64,000 nt of DNA from Chryseobacterium pennae (GCF_003385515.1 NZ_QNVT01000033.1:20916-84915); one strand, 5' to 3'; counted from the stretch's first letter, positions 24,424 to 33,974 are shown. Notes: generated by a model not told the origin, from the letters alone. Numbers and translations: made by a program.

Positions 24424-25638
24424 TTAACTGCTCAGTTTGCCGGCTTTAGGAGGAAGAACATTCAGCATTTCTGCATTGATCTTTTCCGCAGCACTGTCCA
24501 GTCTGTCTTCTATCACTGAAGCATCACTGGATTTGTAAACAATTCCGGCATGGTAGTCTATAGGAAGAAATTTTACAACTTCCTCACATTCAAACTTAGT
24601 ATAGTCCGGTTCTTTATCTTTAATAAGAGCAATAATAAGACCTGCGTAATATCCGGTAGGTGGGGAGACGCTGTAGTTGTTGTTTCTTAAAAGAGCATCT
24701 TCGATCTTAGCCCATTCTCTCCATATATTAATGTTGCTTGAAGCTTCCACCAAATCAGGAATATGGGCACCGCCTACTCTTGAGGAGGTTTCCAGAAAAT
24801 ACCATTTTCCATTTTCCTTGCCGCGGATGAATTCCGTATGGGTAGCCCCATTGAGGAGTCCGAAGTTGGAAAGTACTCTGGAATTGATCTCTTCCAATGC
24901 TTTGAACTCATCGGAATATCTTCCTAAAGTTTTAGATCTGAAAACACCTCCTTCATGAGAAACCTGCATGGGAGGAGCCAGATATTTTGATGCAGAAGTA
25001 AATATAATTTCCTTATTGAATGTAAGGCTGTCTACATGATAAACATCCCCTGGTTTAAAGCTTTCCAGCAGGAAAAGATGGCGCTCTTCCCCAAGCACTT
25101 CAAGGGCTTCATGAAGCTGCTCTTTGGTCATGATTTTTTTAATTCCTGATGCTGACGCTTCTGAACGGGGTTTCAATACCCATGGTGCAGGAACTCTGTC
25201 TACGAATTCATTCACGGTATCATCATTGAAAACAGCTGTGAATTCAGGAACACTGATCCCGGAATCTTTTGCCTTTTGGCGCATGGCCAGCTTATCTCTG
25301 AAATAACGGTGGGTAGTTTGTCCCATACCCGGAATACGAAACGTTTCCCGGATCAGGGCAGCCTTTTCCACATCGTAGTCATCAAGAGCGACTACAGCAT
25401 CTACTTTTCTGGTTTTCATCAGGTGTGAAAAACCTTGGATCAGATGCTCCAGATCCCATACGGAAGGTTTGATTTCAGGCATATAAAATACCTCATCAAT
25501 GGCATGCCAGGGCCAGTTTTTTTCTTTAAGATTTTCTGATGTTACTAAGATGATTTTATTACCAAGCCTCTTCATTTCATCCATGAAGTCATAGCCCTTG
25601 TAATAGCACGAAATACATACTATAATTTTCTCCTCCAT
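24424..25638 (-). CDS. ATP-grasp ligase, L-amino-acid-ligase-like
   Basis: A 404-residue protein of carbamoyl-phosphate-synthase-type ATP-grasp architecture. It has AVVALDDYDVEKAALIRE (about 82-99), PWVLKPRSEASASGIKKI (about 155-172), LFLLESFKPGDVYHVDSL and ATHTEFI with WYFLETSSRVGGAHIP (about 275-300), the ATP- and metal-binding segments. Dipeptide ligases share this plan, so joining of two amino acids or a carboxylate and an amine is likely. First gene of the six-gene cluster, with a promoter box upstream. Substrates unknown. Confidence 0.8.
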   Translation of the reverse strand: MEEKIIVCISCYYKGYDFMDEMKRLGNKIILVTSENLKEKNWPWHAIDEVFYMPEIKPSVWDLEHLIQGFSHLMKTRKVDAVVALDDYDVEKAALIRETFRIPGMGQTTHRYFRDKLAMRQKAKDSGISVPEFTAVFNDDTVNEFVDRVPAPWVLKPRSEASASGIKKIMTKEQLHEALEVLGEERHLFLLESFKPGDVYHVDSLTFNKEIIFTSASKYLAPPMQVSHEGGVFRSKTLGRYSDEFKALEEINSRVLSNFGLLNGATHTEFIRGKENGKWYFLETSSRVGGAHIPDLVEASSNINIWREWAKIEDALLRNNNYSVSPPTGYYAGLIIALIKDKEPDYTKFECEEVVKFLPIDYHAGIVYKSSDASVIEDRLDSAAEKINAEMLNVLPPKAGKLSS

Positions 25639-25667
25639 ATAATGTTTTTTAAGTTTTAGTGAATTTT

Positions 25668-25675
25668 CAAAAATA
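25668..25675 (-). promoter_or_regulatory. Candidate -7 box of the amidoligase operon
   Basis: On the minus strand this reads TATTTTTG, a full TAnnTTTG match 29 bp before the first ATP-grasp ATG. It lies in the 140-bp gap after the aminopeptidase. No TTG is seen at the standard -33 distance. Confidence 0.45.
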
Positions 25676-25778
25676 AATGCAATTCTTTATTGTTTGATTA
25701 ATATCAAAAATTGGAATATGATGCGCTTTTATGAATCACTAATCAAGTATACAGAGAATTTTTGTAATAAACTAATTT

Positions 25779-27194
25779 TTAGTGATAATTTTCGATTAAA
25801 TCCGAGAGCAATTGAACCCCATAACCGGTAGCTGCTTTTTCTTTAGCATATCCTACATTTCCAAAAGCTACACCAGCAATATCCAAATGTGCCCATTTGG
25901 GGTGATTTTCAGTGAAGTGCTCCAGAAATTTGGCTGCAATAATACAGTCTCCAATAGGCTTTAATGACATGTTTTTTAAGTCGGCTACATCAGATTGTAT
26001 ATCATCTTTCCAGACATCCCATAACGGAAGATTCCATAGTCTTTGGTTGGTGTGATCTCCGGTTTTAATCAAAAGCGTTTTGAGCTCTTCATTATTGGAA
26101 AACATTGCTCCGCAAGTGTCACCAAACATTCTTACTGCACTGCCCGTTAAAGTAGCCAGGTCAATAAGGAAATCTGTTTTGTAGTTTTTGACTAAATAAG
26201 AAAGTCCATCGGCAAGAATGAGTCTGCCTTCTGCATCGGTATCCATAACTTCAATAGTTTTACCATTGTAGGCTGTGATAACATCACTTGGAAGTAGAGC
26301 TTTTTCAGAAATAGCATTGTCAGTAATCGGGAGTACGGCTATGATATTAACGGGTAAATTCATTTCAGCAGCATAGATTAAAGTTCCTAAAACAGCTGTT
26401 GCCCCACCCATGTCAGATTTCATATAATGCATATTGGTAAAGGGTTTCAGAGAAATTCCTCCAGTATCAAACAATACACATTTTCCAACCAATCCAAATG
26501 TTTTGGCGTTCTTCACTGTAGTTTTATATTCTAAAATAGTGAAAGCTGCATCATGGGCACTTCCTTGGTTAACGGCAAGATAAGCTCCAAGCCCAAGCTC
26601 TTCGCATTTCTTTCTGTTGAAAACCGTATATTTTAATTCATATTTTTTGGCCAGATTTTTAAGGTACAGGCTGAAAATATCAGGCTTTTTAAGATTGGCC
26701 GGTTTATTCATCCACTCCTGGCAGGCGATTTGCCCGTTGCTTAATGCTTCAGCCTTCTGTTCAATATGGTCTAGCTTTTTCTGGCTTAAATTTTCAAAAT
26801 GAAGCTCAAATTTTGTATTCCAGAAAGGATGGTTTTTTTCAAAAGGATAGTTATAGGTTCCTATAAGCAGTCCTTTTACGAATTCCTCAAACTGTTTTTC
26901 ATTAAGGAAATCGGCCAATAGCAGAGTAGGAACTGTATGTAATTTTTCCTTTTGGGTTTGTGAAAACTTTAAGGCAACCTGCTGAAGCTCGAAATTTTGC
27001 AGGGTTGATTTTCCAAGGCCGATAAAATAAGTAATCCCTTCTTCATGGGCATTCACAAAAACTTCGTGTTTTTTTCCGGTGAAGAATGTAGCTGTATTTT
27101 TATTGAAATTCTTACTTGTTCTCGTCCATTCTTCTTCAGTGAATAAGTGGAAAACCTGAGTGTAATTTTTATTTTTTTTGTTGATTAGTTTCAT
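25779..27194 (-). CDS. M17 leucyl aminopeptidase-family metallopeptidase
   Basis: A 471-residue protein. The C-terminal catalytic half has the M17 metal-binding segments VGKCVLFDTGGISLKP, MKSDMGGATAVLG and NTDAEGRLILADGL (motif NTDAEGRL intact), for a dinuclear zinc or manganese site. The N-terminal half is the usual macro-like domain. It should remove N-terminal residues from peptides in the cytoplasm. It begins 4 bp after an esterase-fold gene, so the two are cotranscribed, and precedes the amidoligase cluster by 140 bp. It may trim a peptide product or simply recycle peptides. Confidence 0.9.
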   Translation of the reverse strand: MKLINKKNKNYTQVFHLFTEEEWTRTSKNFNKNTATFFTGKKHEVFVNAHEEGITYFIGLGKSTLQNFELQQVALKFSQTQKEKLHTVPTLLLADFLNEKQFEEFVKGLLIGTYNYPFEKNHPFWNTKFELHFENLSQKKLDHIEQKAEALSNGQIACQEWMNKPANLKKPDIFSLYLKNLAKKYELKYTVFNRKKCEELGLGAYLAVNQGSAHDAAFTILEYKTTVKNAKTFGLVGKCVLFDTGGISLKPFTNMHYMKSDMGGATAVLGTLIYAAEMNLPVNIIAVLPITDNAISEKALLPSDVITAYNGKTIEVMDTDAEGRLILADGLSYLVKNYKTDFLIDLATLTGSAVRMFGDTCGAMFSNNEELKTLLIKTGDHTNQRLWNLPLWDVWKDDIQSDVADLKNMSLKPIGDCIIAAKFLEHFTENHPKWAHLDIAGVAFGNVGYAKEKAATGYGVQLLSDLIENYH

Positions 27195-27198
27195 AAAT

Positions 27199-28323
27199 TT
27201 AGTTCTTAATGCTTTGTTGTTGTGGTTTTACTTCTACAGGGTTTTCAGTGTTGTCATAATACAGCCATTCGATAGCCCGCGGAAATTCCTGTGACCAGTA
27301 AAATTCACTGTGGGTTCCTTCTGGATTGATGTTGGTCCTGAATTCGAAGTCGAAAAAACTCTTTTTTTCCCATCTTTTCAGATATTCTTCGAAAATATGA
27401 ATTCTTTTAACCATTTTAGATCCTTCCTGCCCGCCACCATATAAGTATATTTTGGTCTTAAATGGAACCCGGAAGTTCATCATTGGAAAATTATTGTTAG
27501 GCTCTACCCATAGAGAAGGGGAGAAAATTAATAATTTAGAATAAACTTCGGGATAAAGAAATCCACTGTAGATGCTGATCAGAGCCCCTAATGAACTTCC
27601 TCCGATTCCTGTATTATCCCTATCTTTTTTGGTGCGATAATTTGCATCTACATAAGGTTTTAAAGTGTCTGTGATAAAACGGATGTATTTCTTCCCTTCG
27701 GAGCCATTGGCGACGTTATCATTATCAAAGATGTACTCTTTGATCCGGTCTTCACTTCCATGTTCTATGGCAATGACGATAATGTCTCCCCGTCCGTATT
27801 CTGCAAGAATAGAGAGCTTTTTATCGATTTCCCAGTTCCCGAAACCGCTTCCTTCATTGAAAAGGTTTTGAGCATCCTGAAGATATAAAACGGGATAGCT
27901 CTTATCTGAAGTATGATAATCATAAGGAAGCACTGCCCATATTTTACGGTAACGATCCAGCTGCGGGATATAGAATTTCTCGGAAATCACTTCAGCAGTA
28001 GGAAAGAATTCTTCCTTGAAAGGGCCCCAGTTTAGCCTCCATTTTTCAACTGTATCAGACGTTTTCTGTAGTGTTTTTTTTGTTTTCCGGTTAGGAGTGA
28101 TATTTCCGTATTTATCCAGCTCTACATTTTCCCAGCCTCCTTTGGTGAATTTGTATTCAATTTCATCAGCAAGTTTTTCATCTTCAATTTCTATGAAATA
28201 ATGAAACGAATCTGATAGTTTGAGCTGGTAATTATAGTCTTTTGGATTCCAATTGTTGAAATTTCCGGTGATAAATACTGGTCTGTCATCTTTTTCAACA
28301 GTATAAAGTTCAAACCTCATCAT
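27199..28323 (-). CDS. Esterase-fold hydrolase with N-terminal CBM48-like domain
   Basis: A 374-residue protein; the next codon is also ATG, at 28320. Residues about 1-90 resemble an E-set/CBM48-like domain (ITGNFNNWNPKDYNYQL). Residues about 115-350 are a PF00756-type esterase with YPVLYLQDAQNLF, nucleophile elbow GIGGSSLGALIS and a late His in NPEGTHSEFYW. Enterochelin esterases and similar enzymes share this two-part plan. No signal peptide is visible. It heads a minus-strand unit with the M17 peptidase (4 bp gap) and diverges from glgB. It could serve the amidoligase cluster or a siderophore-like ester. Confidence 0.8.
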   Translation of the reverse strand: MMRFELYTVEKDDRPVFITGNFNNWNPKDYNYQLKLSDSFHYFIEIEDEKLADEIEYKFTKGGWENVELDKYGNITPNRKTKKTLQKTSDTVEKWRLNWGPFKEEFFPTAEVISEKFYIPQLDRYRKIWAVLPYDYHTSDKSYPVLYLQDAQNLFNEGSGFGNWEIDKKLSILAEYGRGDIIVIAIEHGSEDRIKEYIFDNDNVANGSEGKKYIRFITDTLKPYVDANYRTKKDRDNTGIGGSSLGALISIYSGFLYPEVYSKLLIFSPSLWVEPNNNFPMMNFRVPFKTKIYLYGGGQEGSKMVKRIHIFEEYLKRWEKKSFFDFEFRTNINPEGTHSEFYWSQEFPRAIEWLYYDNTENPVEVKPQQQSIKN

Positions 28324-28520
28324 AAGTGTTTAATAAATATTAGTTGGCTAAATTTATAAAAAAGATTGTTTTGGAATCATAAAAAAGTGAATTAAAAAAT
28401 GATATATTTGATAGGAAACGAAAGAGGAAAAGGAACTTGATAATTATTTGATGAATAATTCATCGCTGTTGCCAGTATTTTTCGTAGTTTCAAGCAAAAT
28501 ATAAATACAAACTGATTTTG

Positions 28521-30467
28521 ATGAACTCTGTTAAAACCTATACGCTTTTCACCGATCATGATGTGTACCTTTTCAAAGAAGGCGGGCATTATAAGCTGTA
28601 TGGTAAGTTTGGGGCGCATTCTGTAGAGAAGGAGGGGGTAAAAGGAGTTTATTTTTCAGTTTGGGCACCCAATGCTAAAAAGGTTTCCGTGATAGGAAAT
28701 TTTAATAACTGGAACCATAAAGATCATATTCTGTTCCCAAGATGGGACGGATCAGGAATTTGGGAAGGTTTTATTGAAGACTTAACCTGGGGAACCTTAT
28801 ATAAGTACGCTGTTGAAACGGCAAGAGGAGAGTTCCTGGAGAAAAGTGATCCTTATGCATTAAGCTGGGAACAGAATATTCAGGCTGCTTCATTGGTTTC
28901 TACAACCTGGTATGAGTGGAATGACAAGGAATGGATGGAAAGCCGCGGGGCGAAAAATAGTCTGGATGCTCCTATATCTGTTTATGAGCTGCATTTAGGC
29001 TCATGGCTAAGGGATGAAAAAGATCCTGACCGATTTTTAAATTATCGCGATATCGCTAAAAAACTCATTCCTTATATAAAAGAAATGGAGTTTACTCATG
29101 TAGAGTTCATGCCTGTGATGGAGTATCCGTATGATCCAAGCTGGGGATATCAGATCACTGGATTTTACGCAGCAACTTCGCGTTTCGGATCACCGCAGGA
29201 CCTGATGTTTCTCATCGATGAGCTGCATCAAAATAATATTGGAGTTATTCTGGATTGGGTACCTTCACATTTTCCGGGAGATGCTAACGGACTTTACCGT
29301 TTTGATGGTTCTCACCTATATGAACATGAGGATCCGAGAAAAGGATTTCACCCCGATTGGAAGTCACATATTTTCAATTATGGAAGAAATGAAGTGAAAT
29401 CTTTCCTGATTTCCAATGCAATGTTCTGGCTGGACCGTTATCATGCTGATGGACTTCGTGTAGATGCGGTAACCTCAATGCTTCATCTGGATTATTCAAG
29501 GAATGAAGGTGAATGGGAACCTAATATATATGGCGAAAATGTGAATCTTGAAGCCAAAGCCTTTCTGCAGGAGTTTAATACGGCTGTCTATAAACAATTC
29601 GGGAACAGTATTATGACTATTGCTGAAGAAAGTTCCGATTTTCCGATGCTTACCAAGCCCGTTCATGATGGTGGTGTAGGATTTGGAATGAAGTGGATGA
29701 TGGGCTGGATGCATGATACACTGGATTACTTTAAAGAAGATTTTGCCAATAGAAAGTTTCAGCATCATAAGCTCACGTTTGCCTCTATGTATATGTATAA
29801 TGAAAATTATATGATGCCTTTATCACATGATGAAGTGGTACATGGAAAAGCAAGTCTGATCTATAAAATGAAAGGGGATGAATGGCAAAAATTTGCCAAT
29901 CTTCGTACCCTGTATGTATATATGTATACCCATCCGGGCGCCAAGCTGCTTTTTATGGGGGATGAATTCGGGCAGACCAGTGAATGGAATTTTACCCAAA
30001 GCCTGGATTGGCACCTGTTGAAATACCCTGTTCATAAAGGATTACAGGATTTGGTAAAAGAACTGAATCATTTATATAGAACGGAACCCGCTTTGTATGA
30101 AAATCAGTTTGATAAAAACGGTTTTGAATGGATAGAAGCAGATGATCTGGAAAACTCAGTTTATGTTTATCTCAGAAAAGGTAAAAAACGTGACGATATT
30201 CTGATGACAGTGCTGAATCTGGCGCCGAAGGTAATAGACTATAAAATAAAGGTTTCAACCGGAACCCATTGGGAAGTCATTTTTAATTCTGATCATAAAG
30301 AATATAGCGGAAGCGGGGTAGAAGCAGACCTATTGGAGGAGAAAGATGATCATGGAACAGAACATGAAAAGTTCATAACAATCAAATTACCACCTCTGGC
30401 GGGGGTTATTTTGAGACAGAAAAAAGATAAAAAGTATAAATTACACAGAATCAAACACAGAAGATAA
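28521..30467 (+). CDS. glgB: 1,4-alpha-glucan branching enzyme
   Basis: A 648-residue GH13 enzyme from the ATG at 28521 (a TTG one codon earlier is less likely). Residues about 30-115 are the CBM48 domain (VYFSVWAPNAKKVSVIGNFN). The barrel holds ILDWVPSHFP, DGLRVDAVTSM with nucleophile Asp near 314, TIAEESSDFP with the acid Glu near 369, and LSHDEVVHG with the stabilising His-Asp. It adds alpha-1,6 branches to glycogen. First gene of glgB-glgA-lipoprotein-glgC, starting 2 bp before glgA. Length matches the short bacterial GlgB class. Confidence 0.96.
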   Translation: MNSVKTYTLFTDHDVYLFKEGGHYKLYGKFGAHSVEKEGVKGVYFSVWAPNAKKVSVIGNFNNWNHKDHILFPRWDGSGIWEGFIEDLTWGTLYKYAVETARGEFLEKSDPYALSWEQNIQAASLVSTTWYEWNDKEWMESRGAKNSLDAPISVYELHLGSWLRDEKDPDRFLNYRDIAKKLIPYIKEMEFTHVEFMPVMEYPYDPSWGYQITGFYAATSRFGSPQDLMFLIDELHQNNIGVILDWVPSHFPGDANGLYRFDGSHLYEHEDPRKGFHPDWKSHIFNYGRNEVKSFLISNAMFWLDRYHADGLRVDAVTSMLHLDYSRNEGEWEPNIYGENVNLEAKAFLQEFNTAVYKQFGNSIMTIAEESSDFPMLTKPVHDGGVGFGMKWMMGWMHDTLDYFKEDFANRKFQHHKLTFASMYMYNENYMMPLSHDEVVHGKASLIYKMKGDEWQKFANLRTLYVYMYTHPGAKLLFMGDEFGQTSEWNFTQSLDWHLLKYPVHKGLQDLVKELNHLYRTEPALYENQFDKNGFEWIEADDLENSVYVYLRKGKKRDDILMTVLNLAPKVIDYKIKVSTGTHWEVIFNSDHKEYSGSGVEADLLEEKDDHGTEHEKFITIKLPPLAGVILRQKKDKKYKLHRIKHRR

Positions 30468-30469
30468 AA

Positions 30470-31876
30470 ATGGTTATTTATCATTTAAGTACAGAATGCT
30501 ATCCTGTAGCAAAAGTAGGAGGTCTGGCAGATGTTGTTGGGGCACTTCCGAAATATCAGAATAAAATAAAAGGAATAGATGCCAAGGTGGTAATGCCGTG
30601 GTACAATAAACCCTTTGTTTATGATCATGAATTTGATGTCATTTTTGATGGATTCATTCATCAGGGATTCAATATGCTGCAGGTTCAGGTCATGAAAGAG
30701 AAAACAAATGTGTTGGGATTCGAACTTTATATGGTGAAGATTCCCGGGCTGCTGGATAGAGACAATCCTTACGGTTATCAGGATGAAAGTTTCCAGTTTT
30801 TAGCCTTTCAACAGGGAATACTACACTGGATGTGTGCTATGGAAATCAGGCCGGATGTATTGCACTGTCATGATTATCATACCGGATTGGTTCCTTTTAT
30901 GGTACAGCATTGCCCCGAATTTAATTTTCTGCAGGGGGTAAAAACGATTGGAACCATTCATAATGGTGAATATCAGGGGATGATGAGCTGGAATATGGCG
31001 AATAATATGCCTTCTTTTGATGCTTATAAATGGGGTTTAATGGATTGGAACGGGTTCATAAATCCATTGGCAAGTATGCTTAAATGTTCTCATGCCTTTA
31101 CTACAGTTTCCGAAGGATATCTGGAAGAACTTTTTATCAGCTTTCGCGGACTCGAAAGTCTGGTCCGTCAGGAATTCGGTAAAGCTTATGGGATCATCAA
31201 CGGAATTGATACTGAAGTTTGGGATCCTGAAACCGATCCGATGCTGGATTTTAATTTTAACAGTAAAAATGCTGTAGTCCAAAAGAAAAAGAACAAGGAG
31301 AAACTTTGTAAAGAATATGGTTTAAAACCTGAGCTTCCTTTATTTGCATTCATTGGTAGATTTGCAACAGAAAAAGGAGCTGACTTCCTGCCGGATGTAG
31401 TCTGGCGAAGCATCAAGCAAAGTTATGGCGCTTTAAATATCATGATCCTTGGATCTGGAAATACTTATATTGAGAATAAGCTGAAGGAATACGATTATAC
31501 TTACACCAATTTTGCTTTAGATCTGGGATATAAAGAACATCTTTCTCATAAGATCTATGCCTCGGCAGATTTTCTGCTAATGCCGTCAAGAGTAGAACCA
31601 TGCGGCTTGAACCAGATGTATTCTATGAGATACGGAACCGTTCCTGTAGTAAGATATACCGGTGGATTGAGAGATACAGTGGAAGATATTTCAACAGGCG
31701 GAGCAGGACTGAACTTCACCTATCCCGGTGTAGATGATATTGTACATGCGATGAACAGAGCCCTTGGAATCTACAATCAGAAAGGAATGATGAAAGAACT
31801 TATTCATGCCAATATGAATTTTGACTTTGCATGGGAGAAATCTGCAGAAAAATATATAGCTTTATATAATAGCTGA
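30470..31876 (+). CDS. glgA: Glycogen synthase (GT5)
   Basis: A 468-residue GT-B enzyme that extends alpha-1,4-glucan from ADP-glucose. It opens with AKVGGLADVVGALPK (the KxGGL ADP-glucose loop at about 15-19), has LHCHDYHTGLVP and TIGTIHNGEYQGM in the first domain, and in the second FIGRFATEKGADFLPD, then MPSRVEPCGLNQMYSMRYG and GGLRDTVEDI. Starts 2 bp after glgB, so translation is likely linked. The downstream lipoprotein begins 1 bp after its stop. Cytoplasmic. Confidence 0.96.
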   Translation: MVIYHLSTECYPVAKVGGLADVVGALPKYQNKIKGIDAKVVMPWYNKPFVYDHEFDVIFDGFIHQGFNMLQVQVMKEKTNVLGFELYMVKIPGLLDRDNPYGYQDESFQFLAFQQGILHWMCAMEIRPDVLHCHDYHTGLVPFMVQHCPEFNFLQGVKTIGTIHNGEYQGMMSWNMANNMPSFDAYKWGLMDWNGFINPLASMLKCSHAFTTVSEGYLEELFISFRGLESLVRQEFGKAYGIINGIDTEVWDPETDPMLDFNFNSKNAVVQKKKNKEKLCKEYGLKPELPLFAFIGRFATEKGADFLPDVVWRSIKQSYGALNIMILGSGNTYIENKLKEYDYTYTNFALDLGYKEHLSHKIYASADFLLMPSRVEPCGLNQMYSMRYGTVPVVRYTGGLRDTVEDISTGGAGLNFTYPGVDDIVHAMNRALGIYNQKGMMKELIHANMNFDFAWEKSAEKYIALYNS

Positions 31877-31877
31877 T

Positions 31878-32414
31878 ATGACACGGGTTTTTTCTTTTTT
31901 ATTGATCATAATAATGCTGTCTTCCTGTAAAAAAGAAGATGGTAGCCTTCATAATGGGTATTTTTGGATCTATGGATCTGGTCTTATAGATATGTATGGC
32001 CAAGAAGCAACCAAGGCTATATCTGAAAAGTGGAAGATAAAACAAGTGCATGCCGGAGGTTGTGTGATTGATAATGAAACAGAGAAAAAGATAAGGGCTG
32101 CCAATAAAAAAACTCTGGCAGCTATTGCAAAGAAATATGGTAAAGGCTGGGAGGCACAATATGATAAGGATATAGAAGATTATGCTGTGAAAAGAGCCAA
32201 TGTAATGGATGTTCTGCTTGTGAATAAACTATTCCAAAAGAAGCTTAGCAATTATAATGTTTCATTTGATGATGTAAATAATGAAATAACAGTACTGAAT
32301 GATCCTGAGCAATATGAAGTAACTGTAGTAAATCCGAGATTGAAATATGAAAATAAAATTTGTTTCAGGGTAAAGGTAAATACCCAAAACAGAACAGTAA
32401 ACTTAATAAAATAA
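31878..32414 (+). CDS. Small lipoprotein inside the glycogen operon (FEKKY-like)
   Basis: A 178-residue predicted lipoprotein: hydrophobic N-terminus ending LSSC with Cys17 as the lipid site. The body has a pattern resembling the FEKKY domain of Bacteroidota (EKWKIKQVHAGGCVID, then AIAKKYGKGWE), though this name is a tentative match. Function unknown. It sits 1 bp after glgA and 16 bp before glgC, so it is certainly in the operon, although glycogen enzymes are cytoplasmic and this protein should be in an envelope layer. Its presence there is unexplained. Confidence 0.75.
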   Translation: MTRVFSFLLIIIMLSSCKKEDGSLHNGYFWIYGSGLIDMYGQEATKAISEKWKIKQVHAGGCVIDNETEKKIRAANKKTLAAIAKKYGKGWEAQYDKDIEDYAVKRANVMDVLLVNKLFQKKLSNYNVSFDDVNNEITVLNDPEQYEVTVVNPRLKYENKICFRVKVNTQNRTVNLIK

Positions 32415-32430
32415 AAAACGCAATATATTT

Positions 32431-33699
32431 ATGAACCGAAATGTAATCTCTATTGTATTGGGCGGCGGCAGAGGAACAAGATTATTCCCGTTAACGTATA
32501 CCAGATCAAAACCGGCAGTTCCTATTGCAGGAAAATACAGGCTGGTGGATATTCCGATCTCAAACTGCCTGAACTCAGGCCTGAATAAAATCCTGGTACT
32601 TACTCAGTTTAATTCAGCATCTTTAAATTCACATATCAAGAACTCTTATCACTTTGATATCTTCAGCAAAGGCTTCGTAGATATTCTTGCTGCTGAGCAG
32701 AATGTGGAAAATGAAAGCTGGTATCAGGGAACAGCAGACGCCGTACGCCAGTCTATGAAACATCTTGAAAAATATGATTATGATTATATCTTAATCCTTT
32801 CCGGAGATCAGCTTTATCAGATGGATTTCAGGGAAATGCTGGATTTTCATATTGAAAACGGAGGAGATGTAACCATTGCAACCATTCCGGTGAATGCCAA
32901 AGATGCAACCGGTTTTGGGATTCTAAAATCCGATGATGAAGGAAATATCACCTCTTTCTATGAAAAACCGGATTATGATATGCTGGAAGGTTTGAAATCT
33001 GAAGTATCAGAAGAGAATAAGCATAAAGGAAAAGAATTCCTGGCCTCTATGGGAATCTATATTTTTACAAAGACCATTCTGAAGAAAATGTTTGATGAAG
33101 GAGCTGGTGATGATTTCGGGAAAGATATTATTCCAAGCTCTATTGGGAAATATAAGACATTAAGTTATCAGTACGAAGGATATTGGACGGATATTGGAAC
33201 GATAGAGTCGTTTTATGAAGCCAACCTGGATCTTTGTCTGGATCTTCCACAGTTCAACCTGTTCTCCTCCTCTCCAATCTATACAAGAGCGAGAATGCTT
33301 CCGCCATCTAAAATCAACGGTTCTTATGTAAGCAAGGCTGTATTTGGAGATGGATGTATCATTATGGCAGATAAAATTGAAAACTCTGTGATAGGAAACC
33401 GAACCAGAATAGATAAAGGCAGTACTATCGTTAATTCCTACGTCATGGGAGCTGATTTTTATCAGAATACGACAGAAATCGTTCTGAACGACAGAGGGGG
33501 CCGTCCGAATATGGGAATCGGAAAATACTGTTATATTGAAAAAGCAATCCTTGACAAAAACTGCTCCATTGGAGATAATGTAAAGATCATCGGTGGAAAA
33601 CATATTCCAGATGGTGATTATGGAACTTATTCTGTACAGGATGGTATCGTAGTCGTGAAGAAAGGAGCGATACTGTTGCCGGGAACACATATTGGGTAA
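32431..33699 (+). CDS. glgC: Glucose-1-phosphate adenylyltransferase
   Basis: A 422-residue enzyme that makes ADP-glucose for glycogen synthase and is usually the regulated step. The N-terminal nucleotidyltransferase has VLGGGRGTRLFPLT (about 9-22), SKPAVPIAGKYRLVDIPISN, WYQGTADAVRQ and FLASMGIYIF; the last 120 residues form a left-handed beta-helix (GSYVSKAVFGDGCIIM, then GIGKYCYIEKAILDKN). Length matches the family. Last gene of the glycogen operon, followed by an interspersed element with inverted arms that may also end transcription. Confidence 0.96.
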   Translation: MNRNVISIVLGGGRGTRLFPLTYTRSKPAVPIAGKYRLVDIPISNCLNSGLNKILVLTQFNSASLNSHIKNSYHFDIFSKGFVDILAAEQNVENESWYQGTADAVRQSMKHLEKYDYDYILILSGDQLYQMDFREMLDFHIENGGDVTIATIPVNAKDATGFGILKSDDEGNITSFYEKPDYDMLEGLKSEVSEENKHKGKEFLASMGIYIFTKTILKKMFDEGAGDDFGKDIIPSSIGKYKTLSYQYEGYWTDIGTIESFYEANLDLCLDLPQFNLFSSSPIYTRARMLPPSKINGSYVSKAVFGDGCIIMADKIENSVIGNRTRIDKGSTIVNSYVMGADFYQNTTEIVLNDRGGRPNMGIGKYCYIEKAILDKNCSIGDNVKIIGGKHIPDGDYGTYSVQDGIVVVKKGAILLPGTHIG

Positions 33700-33893
33700 G
33701 AAGGAAGGAAGAAGGAAGAAGGAATAAGGAAGCTGGAGGCTGGAGGCTGGAAGTCATTTAGGTCGAAACAATGACTCGGCAACTTTTTTATTGAAATATA
33801 AGTTAGTTTATATGATAAATCCAATCAAGAGATTATCATTAATTATTAGAATAACAGTGGCTTCCAGCTTCCATCACCCAGCTTCCAGCCTTT
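33700..33893. repeat. Interspersed element with GAAGCTGGAAG-type inverted arms, copy 2
   Basis: The left arm (33700-33754) is a purine-rich run of GGAAGAA steps followed by AAGCTGGAGGCTGGAGGCTG. The right arm at 33857-33893 reads the complement (GGCTTCCAGCTTCC, later AGCTTCCAGCC). The core is about 100 bp, A/T-rich, and ends ATTATTAGAATAACAG, resembling copies 1 and 3. It starts directly at the glgC stop. Confidence 0.65.
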
Positions 33894-33939
33894 CACTAGG
33901 TTAATTATTGTTAAACATATAATTAGAGTGATCAGCATA

Positions 33940-33970
33940 TTGGTCACTTTTTTTATTTGTATTACTTTTG
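33940..33970 (+). promoter_or_regulatory. Promoter of the SRPBCC gene
   Basis: TTG at 33940-33942, a 20-bp spacer and TACTTTTG at 33963-33970 fit the Bacteroidota consensus at both boxes. The ATG at 33975 lies only 5 bp after the -7 box, so the mRNA would be leaderless or nearly so. Confidence 0.75.
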
Positions 33971-33974
33971 TGCG

